DNA of 64,000 bases from NCBI RefSeq assembly GCF_036884655.1, contig NC_088331.1, positions 20,882,001 to 20,946,000 of the forward strand, given 5' to 3'. Of the stretch, positions 56,432 to 64,000 are shown piece after piece. The position numbers and the translations under genes were made by a program. Source of the stretch: Musa acuminata AAA Group. Taxonomy: Eukaryota > Streptophyta > Magnoliopsida > Zingiberales > Musaceae. The notes below the pieces were generated by a model. It did not search any database, was not told the origin of the DNA, and was given only the letters and a program-made list of their open reading frames with translations. Numbering within the stretch: the first letter of the stretch is position 1; the number at the start of each line of letters is the position of its first letter.

Positions 56432-58009
56432 GGAAGTCGATCCTCTCGAAGTGATCAAGGAGGCCGATCCCCTCGAAGTGATCAGTCACTTTTCTCCCAT
56501 TTCATGATAAAACCCTAGGGTCTTATCATTTGGTATTAGAGCAACGATCTTTGGTGTTCTCGCTGCAGTTATCATAAAAAAAAAAGAAAAAGAGGAAGGA
56601 AAAATCTGTAGCCATATTCTTCTTAAGCAAGGAGGCCCGGCCAGCGAAATAGAGCCCACCGCCACCACTGCTCGCTGGCCAACGATCACTACCACCGTTG
56701 CTTCCCTGCCGACGGACCACCATCCCCCCCCATCGCTCCTAGCCTCGGCGACCACCACTTCCTCTCCTCCATCGGTTGCAGCCACATGCTTCTTGAGCAA
56801 GAAGGAAGCTCGGCCAACGAAATAGAGCCCACCACCCCCACTGCTCGTTGGGCAACGATCACTGTTGCCGCTGCGTCCGGTTGACGGACCACCACCGCCC
56901 CGTTTCCCGGTCAGAGTCCACCGTCGCCCGTCGCCTCCCACCCGAGCCACCACCTTTGCCAGGAGACGACGTTGCTAGCGTCCCATCCCGCCGTAGCCCC
57001 GCACCCCGGCCAGAGTCCACCGCCGCTCGTCGTCTCCCACCCGAGCCACCATCGTTGCCAACCTTCTCCTCAACCGCTCGCGATCCTTCGGCATCGCCAG
57101 CGGCTCCTGCTGTGGTGTGATAGAAATAGAGCACCCCTGTTTCCCTCTCCACCACTGTAACTTCTCAGCCAGCGACGACCGCCTCCCAGCCGTGACCCTC
57201 ACTGCCTCCTCCACCGTCGCCCGCCTCCCCTTGGGTCGTAGCCGTAACCACTCGACCTCCCCTCCTCGTGGTGACCAAAATAGGGCAACCGAGAAAGGGC
57301 TACCGTCACTATTCTCGGCCAGCGGACCACCCCCTGGCAGCGCCTAGCCTCGGCGACCCTTTGTTGCTCCTCGCTCTCAACGACCTTGCTCCCAGCCATA
57401 TTGACACTGCTGCCTCTCAACCTCGGCAACAACCTTCCCTTCTCGCAGTGATAAAAACAGAGCATTGTTCCTAGTCGCGCCACCATTGCTTCCTCTGCTT
57501 CCGGCTAGCGACCACCGTCGTCACTACACTTCGGCCAGCGACCACTGTTGCCGCTGCTTCCCAGCCACCACTCGTAGTTGCAGTCCACCAATTGCAGTCA
57601 CAGCCGCTTGACCACCGCAGTTTCCCGGTCGACAGCCATGCACCAATGTTTGCCTTCTCCACCACCATAACTCCTCGGCCAATGACGACCGTCGCCCGCA
57701 TCCCATCCGCGACCCTCGCTGCCTCCTCCTTGACCACCGCTGTCGCTGCTCCCTGGCTAGCTACCTTCCCTCCTCACATCCTTGCACTACCTCGCCTCAA
57801 CCCCATAAGCGCATGCACCACCGATTCCCCTTCTCAACCCCAGATGCTTCAACGTCGCCTCCCTCCTCACGGCGACAGAAACAGGGCAGCGACTGCAGTA
57901 TTGCTCTCGGCGTCCGCTTCCTTGGTAGCTTCACGTCGACAGTGCTAAAGCCCTTGACCAAACATCAGAAACAAGAACCGAGGATTATAGATTTGTAGTC
58001 TTACGCAAT

Positions 58010-59150
58010 GGCTACCGATAACTCAGTGAAAACAAATGAAAGCATTGGAAATCAGAATTGAGAACCGGTTGTAAGAAACACTTAATGATTTCAAAAAGAG
58101 CCTACTGGAGAGTCTTAGCAAATTTAAATAAGATGGGAGCTCATGTTCTACGTTGCACAGATCTGGAAATACAAGAAAAGGGCCCCAAGATTGTGACACC
58201 AACTACTCACACATGAAGGTGGAATTTCTAAGATGGGAAGATAGAGATCCGACCAGTTGGATCTCTAGGGAAAATTTTTTTTTCTGTTTTCACAGAACTC
58301 CAAAAGAATCTAAGGTGGAAATAGCCTCAATCCAACTAGTGAGAGATGCAATCTAGTGGTATGATTGGTATAAAACTTGCCACAGAGTCCCCTCGTGGGA
58401 GCAATTTCAGAGAGGACTTTTTATTCGCTTTGGACTATCTGGATACGAGAATGTTGATGGGCAGCTTGCTAAAATTTGTTAGACTTTTACAGTGTTAGAA
58501 TATCAGAACATATTTGAACGATTGTCAAATCAAGTCAGAGATTGGTTTGAATGATAACTAGTGAGAACATATATCGAAGGACTTAATCCAGATATCCGGT
58601 ATGAAGTTAAGGCTCGTCAACCCCACATTATAATAGATGCGATCTCATTCGCACAACTACATGAGAAAAAAATTAGTAGGGAAAATCATGGAAACAGAAG
58701 TGACAACAACCAAATGATCAGCAAGCCACCCGCCCCATCTATTCCCAACCGAAACCTTGACACCCGAAGACTAACCCAAGAAGAACTCAAGGAAAGATTA
58801 GCAAGGGGTTTGTACTATGATGAAAAGTGGAATATAGAGCACCGATGTAAACAAGGGCAATTTATGATAATTGAACCAATTAAAGAGGAACCGAAAGCTA
58901 AGAATGTGGACTCCGATCATGAAGGTATAGATTCTAATGAAGGTGTTGGACCTACCATACATATAATGCATGCATTAACTGGCTATTCTAACCCGCAAAC
59001 TATGAAAGTTGGCAGAACTCTTGAACATTAGCATGTTATATTTTTGATTGATACTGGTAGCACTAATAATTTTATGGACAGTGAGACTATTGATCGATTG
59101 GCCCACCATATTGAAGGCTGTGACAGATTCGAAGTAAAGATCGCTGATGG
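58010..59150 (+). pseudogene. Gag-protease of element F
   Basis: Reads VEFLRWEDRDPTSWIS, a frame with stops, then GLNPDIRYEVKARQPH, KPPAPSIPNRNLDTRRL, a knuckle-like YYDEKWNIEHRCKQG and the protease block LIDTGSTNNFMDSE (D-T-G kept). Several stops and frameshifts. It breaks off after FEVKIADG. Confidence 0.8.
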
Positions 59151-60500
59151 ATACTCATGCTTTATGCTTTTAAAAAAAATTAAGCTAGAGAATCAGCATA
59201 AAAAATGTCATAAAGGTTCTGATAACTGCATGGGATACCATCCCAACAACAAGAGAGGATTTTAAGTTGGGAAAATAGAGCAAGGGAATGAGTGACCCTA
59301 TTGTTTTCTCTGTACAAAAATCCTCAATGACATTAACATTTGTGGCTAACAAAAAACAGTTACTGAAAATGTTTTGGATGCTTCATGAAGGCATCACTGG
59401 GATATCCAAAAAGCTAATGGCTGGCAAGCAGCCAGATCAGACTCAAATATTTCTTAGTCCTCTTCTTTGAGCATGTTTCAAGCCTTCCAAATTGCACCGC
59501 ATTCCGCCTGAATTATTAAATGCATAGTTCTGTGGCCAGCTTCAAGAATATTGCCCTGTCGATCTTGAAGATAAATCCCATTCCTGCACACTCAGCAGAA
59601 TTCATGAAAAAAGCATCACATTCAAGGATGGAGTAGGAAGGAATGCACATTAATCTTTCCTGCATATCATTACCCTCATCCCTCTTAGCAGTACGAGGAT
59701 CTGGATCTTCATCACAGGTAAATGACAGTGCTTTGCACCAAAGTGTCTCAATAAAACACTTGTTGTGAAATGACAGCTGTTTTGGTGATTCCATAGGACC
59801 CACAGAGAGCTTGCAATAGGGGCTTTAAGGGTACCCTTGGCAGCTTTGTCAAGGAATTCTCCCTTAGAGAGCCAACCATCCTGGTTCCAATTGGAAGTGT
59901 AGTTTGGATTGAGCAAGCGGCCAAAAGTTGCAAACAAACTAACTGAGAAAGAACATGTGACGGGAGCTATCCAGACTAGAGTCACAGACAGGGCAGGAGG
60001 ATCAGGAGAATTGGTAAATTTAGAGAACCATTCAAGGTAGGAATCCTATCCCATAAGCTTTTCCACAGAAATAGTTTGATTCTAGGAGTCACCTTCAATT
60101 GCCAGATTGCTTTCCAACCAACCCATGAGTCATTTAGGTCAAGCTTCCTATCACTCTGAGCCATCATGATTCCTAGAGGATGGGGTTCAAACCCATTTAT
60201 CATTCTCGGGGGACAGAGGAATGTGGAGTTTTGAGATAGAATTGGCCAAAGAAGGATGAAAAATATTAAAGATTACTTGTCTGTTCCATTGACTACCTTC
60301 AATTAAATCAGCAACCTTATATCTCATCATTTCATCCTTGTTGATTAGAATAAGGCTTCTATTAAGCAGTTGATGGAATTGCCGAAGCTCATGCCAAAGA
60401 TCAGTTTGGTTCCAAGACCAATAAGCTTTCTGAATCTGAGTTTGAGGGAGTTAAGAGTACTGAGAATGCCCTTCCAGTTCCAGGAGTGAAATTTCACAAG
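59151..60500 (-). mobile_element. Antisense L1-type LINE fragment (RT end, zf-RVT, RNase H)
   Basis: On the minus strand near 60120-60030 it reads WKAIWQLKVTPRIKLFLWKS, the zf-RVT domain of plant LINEs; upstream (60320-60200) RYKVADLIEGSQWNRQVI precedes it, as in the family. Downstream an RNase H remnant is spread over frames: ECDAFFMNSAECAGMGF, NNSGGMRCNLEGLKHAQRRG. Many stops and shifts. The RT catalytic part is missing, and neither end could be fixed exactly. It may be kin to the LINE tip at 5695-5974. Confidence 0.75.
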
Positions 60501-61583
60501 GGTGCTTTCTTCTTGTTGATATTTGCAATTTCTTGTATAATTGATGTCATATGGGTGAATTCTATATTAGTGCTGTTGATCCAAGTTTAAAAGATAATCT
60601 TAAACTAGATTAACAAAAGTTAAACATATCGTGGAATACATTTTCAGGGTAAAGCTCTTGTTGAAAATGACTACAATATGATTACATTGAGCCATAAACT
60701 AATGCCGGAAGATTTTGGTTTTTGAGGTCACAATTAAGCAATTCCTATGGAGTGGCTGAAGTGTAGATGTACCTCCACATTGTTACAGATGGTGTATATT
60801 TTCAAACTATAGAACTGTTATCACATGGATTTGTTGCATATTTGATGAAGATTTATGGTAATAATGTAAAATTTTATTATAAAGAGAATCTAGATGTGCA
60901 TACATTGAAGCCGGATTCCTGGTATATGAAACAAGCTATTGACATGTGTCAATGGTGGGTGAAAAATGACAATTTTGATGGGATAAATTCGAAAAATAAG
61001 GAATAAACTGAGTTAGGGAAGAGTGATGGTTTCCTGGAAATGTTTATATTGGATGGAGGATCAGATATTGCATGGAAAAACATTACTTGATTGAATCTTG
61101 TTTTAGTTGGCTTTCTGCTTTGCTTTTATGCCTGCTTTGTTCTTTGACCTTGACCGGTATATTTCTAATACTATTTTTGGAAAATTTGTTTGATATTATT
61201 TGTACCAATCATTATTGTGTTACACATCCTTAATTTTTCTTACTATTGAAATGCAAGAAGTGAATTGACTAAGTTCCAATCACTGGCCATAGTTAATAAT
61301 ACTCTTTTCTTTTAGTGCTTTGGAATCAGTAGGTTTTTTTTTGTTTTACCGATGAAATTGTGATTACACTTTTCATTTATTTAATCATGTCCTGTAGTTC
61401 ACATTTTAGATATTTATATATTCTGGAAATTATCTGAAACTTCTGATTCATTTTATATCTCGAGCAGGAAGCAGACTGTTCATGATAACATTATATGCTT
61501 ATATAAAATGCTGTAGAACTTTTGTTAGATTCTGTTTCCAAAGAAATGTAATTTTTCACATGGACATATGGATACATCTACAG
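60501..61583 (+). other. End of intron 5, no recognised element
   Basis: AT-rich. One open frame (60767-61006, 79 codons, MYLHIVTDGVYFQTIELLSH...) has no motif I know and no visible ends around it. The acceptor AG is at 61582-61583. Confidence 0.5.
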
Positions 61584-61730
61584 GTGATACTTGCAACAAA
61601 TATTGCAGAATCATCGGTCACAATTCCTGGAGTAGCCTACATAATTGATTCATGTCGATCTTTGCAAGTGTTTTGGGATCCTATCAGAAAAGTAGACTCT
61701 TGTGAGCTTGTTTGGGTTTCCAAATCACAG
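61584..61730 (+). CDS. DExH helicase exon 6 (motif V)
   Basis: The acceptor AG is at 61582-61583 and the donor GT at 61731-61732; 49 whole codons, phase 0 on both sides. It reads VILATNIAESSVTIPG (motif V), then SCRSLQVFWDP and ends LVWVSKSQ. It joins exon 5 across intron 5 exactly where family members are continuous (SHRK then VILATN). Confidence 0.92.
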
Positions 61731-61807
61731 GTACATTGAGTTTACTTTTCTTATTGGGTTTCACTTACTAGGACTCGGTGTTAATCTGTTCAAAGGACTT
61801 TGTTTAG
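61731..61807 (+). other. Intron 6
   Basis: 77 bp, GT at 61731 to AG at 61806-61807; a short plant intron between motifs V and VI. Confidence 0.88.
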
Positions 61808-61988
61808 GCTGATCAACGTAAAGGTCGGACTGGTCGAACCTGTGACGGTAAAATTTACCGATTAGTCACACAATCATTCTACAGTAGTCTTAAAGACCAT
61901 GAATATCCAGCAATATTGAGATTATCATTAAGGCAGCAGGTGCTCATGATTTGCTGCTCAGATACTAAAGGAATTAATGATCCCAAAG
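61808..61988 (+). CDS. DExH helicase exon 7 (motif VI)
   Basis: The acceptor AG is at 61806-61807 and the donor GT at 61989-61990. It opens ADQRKGRTGRTCDG: motif VI, the arginine fingers. The third position is K where R is usual in this family. It continues LKDHEYPAILRLSLRQQV and ends GINDPK plus one base (phase 1). Intron 6 before it is only 77 bp. The next exon is beyond the window. Confidence 0.92.
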
Positions 61989-62582
61989 GTAATGTCTATA
62001 ATCTATATTTCTTGTAACTTAAAACTTAATTGAGGCAATACCTAGTTATGATATTTCCAGAGTTTGCTTCTTGAAGTCGTAAGGTGAATAAATACTGTTC
62101 ATAGCAGGTGAAAAGTTAACTATCGATCGTAACTGCCACTCTAAATTATTAAATATCTTAGTGTTTTGCAGAAATTATCAAGGGGTTAATAAAGTTTCAA
62201 TTTTTATCCATTTTGTTGGACACTTTTCTTGTGTAGTCCTTTATGAAATTGGTGATCATACATGTGACACAAATCTGATGATACATCACTGCAATATTAA
62301 GGTGTACATGACACTGGTGAGAAAATTTTGATTAATCTGACAAATTATCATGTGATACATACACTTCATGCAAATCTGTCATCGCTCAATCAGTTACCTG
62401 AGAATGTGAAATTAAAATTATTTTCAAATTGTCCTAGAATTACCTTAGTTCAAATTGAGGTGTGGCATAGATGGATGGACACTAGAGCACTGATTAAATC
62501 TAGCCAGATACCAGCTTCAGCATCTGGTCGAACTGGTATGGTAGCATTACCAGTGCTTAGTTGGAGTCCTGACCGGTGTTGA
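61989..62582 (+). other. Intron 7, first part
   Basis: Starts with GT at 61989. AT-rich with short frames only; no element recognised. Confidence 0.55.
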
Positions 62583-63042
62583 CAAGGCTAGCAGTAACTG
62601 GTCAGTCCATTTAAATGGGCAATTTAATATTGCAAATGGATTATCTAATCGATTATTTTTAATGAATAGATCTGATTGCAGCTTCAAATATGCTATTCAA
62701 AGGGATCAAATAGGAAATAATACTCTGAATCATATAACTATAATGAAATATGCGATCAACCATCATTTATTGAATTTGAAAAAGAGTAAGAAGAAATGGT
62801 TTGATCCTCTTATTTCTCGAATCGAGAGATCCATGAATTGGGATCTTGATGTATATACAAATGGTCCAATGAGAGTAAGAATTTCAGAACATCTGGAACA
62901 TTTTGTTTTCGAACAGAAGAACCATTTTCAAGTAGTGTTCAATTGGTTATGTATTAATCAATATTCAATTGATTGGTCCGAGGCTATCAACAAACAGGAT
63001 TTGTCTAAGTCACTTCGTTTCTTTTTGTCCAAGTCATATTAG
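62583..63042 (+). pseudogene. ycf2: Nuclear copy of chloroplast ycf2 (NUPT), fragment
   Basis: The frame from 62662 reads [73 protein letters not shown] and RFFLSK, which I recognise as an internal part of chloroplast Ycf2. It is diverged, with small indels in the [13 protein letters not shown] stretch that shift and restore the frame, and it stops at TAG 63040-63042. The full chloroplast gene is far longer (over 2000 codons). Open frame upstream of the ATG (about 62583-62661, [12 protein letters not shown]...) may belong to it. No function expected. Confidence 0.85.
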
Positions 63043-64000
63043 TGAGTTTAATGCTTTTTACCCCATTTATTTTCTTGAGTTTTATTCCTCAAGATTATTT
63101 TCTTTTTATTGTTTCTATCATGATTGCAAAGGCAGGAATGCTTCTATGGTGCCCCACTCATTTTTTTTTCAAGTTGCAAAGGCATCTATTGCTGTTTTTA
63201 TTGGTACTGTTGTTGTGGGAATTTTATGCAGTGATTACATGCCCTTTTATGCAGTTGCATAGATGTTCATCTAGTGCTTAGATGGTCAATGACACTTAGG
63301 TTTCCTAGATGTGCCAAATTCAGTACCTCTTGTCCTAGCCTGACCACTTAATTTTCCCAAAGTGTTCCCCGGTAGAACAATCCTCAAATCCCATTGGAGT
63401 AGTAGCAAGAGTTACTGTTGAGTGTTCTAGTAAACCATCATCACCAGCTCTTCGGATTGCCAACCTCACTATGATGGTTGGTCTAGTGGCCTTCACATTT
63501 TGGTCTTTGAAATGCTAGCTCATTTTTTTGCATCACTTGCCATGCCTCCATTAGGAATGCACCCTTCCTAACAGTTCCATCTTTACCTCAAAAGGATTGA
63601 AGTGTCTTCAAGATGTGAACTAAAAATGAAGATAATATATTAAACTTTATTAATGCAATAAAAGATGACAAGGGATTCATATGCCCCATTGTCTTTGAGG
63701 CACTCATAAAATCATTGATTTTCTATTTATTAACATATTAAAAGGAAATAGTACTAGTTAAAAATGGCATTCCCAGTACACAAGGCTCCCACCAATGCAA
63801 TACTACTGGTTATTACTTATTCGATTGAGTGCATTTTCGGTCAACTAATGTAAAGCATATTTTACAAGATTTGGGTGAGGATTTGCTATGGATAACACAA
63901 TCAAGATTGGTGCAAAATCAGTAATACTGGAATTGGTTTAGATACTCGATGCTAGAAATTTGAGTTTCTATCTCATATTCTAGAACTATTATCTGATAGC
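63043..64000 (+). other. Intron 7, remaining part
   Basis: Continuing intron DNA. Frames such as 62969-63262 and 63042-63281 are hydrophobic but show no known domain. No exon of the helicase was found here (the expected sequence after NDPK was not seen). Confidence 0.5.

Larger units (their letters stand above)
54733..59150 (+). mobile_element. Gypsy element F: sister of E, LTR split by a solo LTR, 3' end lost
   Basis: The 5' LTR is 54733-54942 plus 56437-56528 (TGTTAGGATCC start, TCTTATCA end), interrupted by a solo LTR. The primer site is TGGTATTAGAGC (56531-56542, one change). A GC-rich leader (56543-57990) and gag-protease follow, and the element stops at about 59150 within protease. No 3' LTR was found. 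Confidence 0.8.
1..61988 (+). other. DExH-box RNA helicase gene (DExH8 / CCCH zinc-finger helicase type), partial, seven exons visible
   Basis: The exons encode a DEAH/DExH-family ATP-dependent RNA helicase core. Seen in order: motif I GDTGCGKSS (split over exons 1 and 2), TQPRRFAV (Ia, exon 2), DEVHERS (II, exon 3), MSATAD (III, exon 4), ILVFLPTYYS (IV, exon 5), ATNIAESSVTIP (V, exon 6) and QRKGRTGR (VI, exon 7). The wording resembles the plant family represented by Arabidopsis DExH8 (At2g47680, zinc finger CCCH protein 31), which has two CCCH fingers near its C-terminus; that assignment is from memory. Introns are 45-6223, 6411-6775, 6950-7345, 7494-11372, 11685-61583, 61731-61807 and 61989 onward; all visible borders are GT-AG and codon phases match. 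Start codon, promoter and zinc fingers lie outside the window. Such helicases unwind RNA using ATP; the substrate here is unknown. Confidence 0.93.

Noticed and set aside
63042..63281. Hydrophobic frame as continuation of ycf2 or a membrane protein
   Set aside because: Similarity to Ycf2 ends at about 63035 and the rest is AT-rich intron with chance Phe/Leu codons.

Overview
This is plant nuclear DNA, almost certainly from a monocot. One real protein gene runs through it, read on the + strand. It is an intact but incomplete copy of a DExH-box RNA helicase of the plant CCCH zinc-finger helicase family (Arabidopsis DExH8 / C3H31 type). Seven coding exons can be read (1-44, 6224-6410, 6776-6949, 7346-7493, 11373-11684, 61584-61730, 61808-61988). 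All junctions are GT-AG, the phases match, there is no internal stop, and helicase motifs I to VI appear in order. The window starts inside the gene, just before motif I, and ends inside intron 7, so the start codon and the CCCH-finger C-terminus lie outside it. A Zingiberales plant (banana relatives) would fit the SIRE-type copia LTRs, but that is a guess.

Nearly everything else is transposable element sequence in introns. Intron 1 (6.2 kb) holds a hAT-like element, three copies of a CGGTAC-rich MITE family and two LINE pieces. Intron 4 (3.9 kb) holds another MITE and an antisense RTE-type LINE remnant. Intron 5 is 49.9 kb and is a stack of nested elements. From left to right: a MITE (11749-12020); an old Ty3/gypsy element H (12381-40075) split by a solo SIRE LTR and by a 22.6-kb composite gypsy insertion flanked by CTCGG (15952-38597); the composite has three LTRs, two related internal regions lacking the same parts of RT and integrase, an inverted third fragment, a copia RT fragment and a nearly complete SIRE-type copia element (26481-35620).

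Next comes a relative of H called G (40916-50187). Its LTR is split by a MITE, which is split by a 6.4-kb non-coding LTR element, which carries a hAT-like element and a tandem TRIM array. Two pol-less gypsy copies (E and F, 50188-59150) and an antisense LINE fragment (59151-60500) follow. The last exons and an intronic fragment of chloroplast ycf2 close the window.

The strongest evidence for this layering is the target-site duplications readable at the boundaries: 8 bp for the MITE and hAT-like elements, 5 bp for the LTR elements, 12 bp for one LINE. The helicase frame is intact on both sides of the pile, so the gene may still be expressed by splicing out a 50-kb intron. No tRNA, rRNA or CRISPR was seen, nor any second complete host gene.
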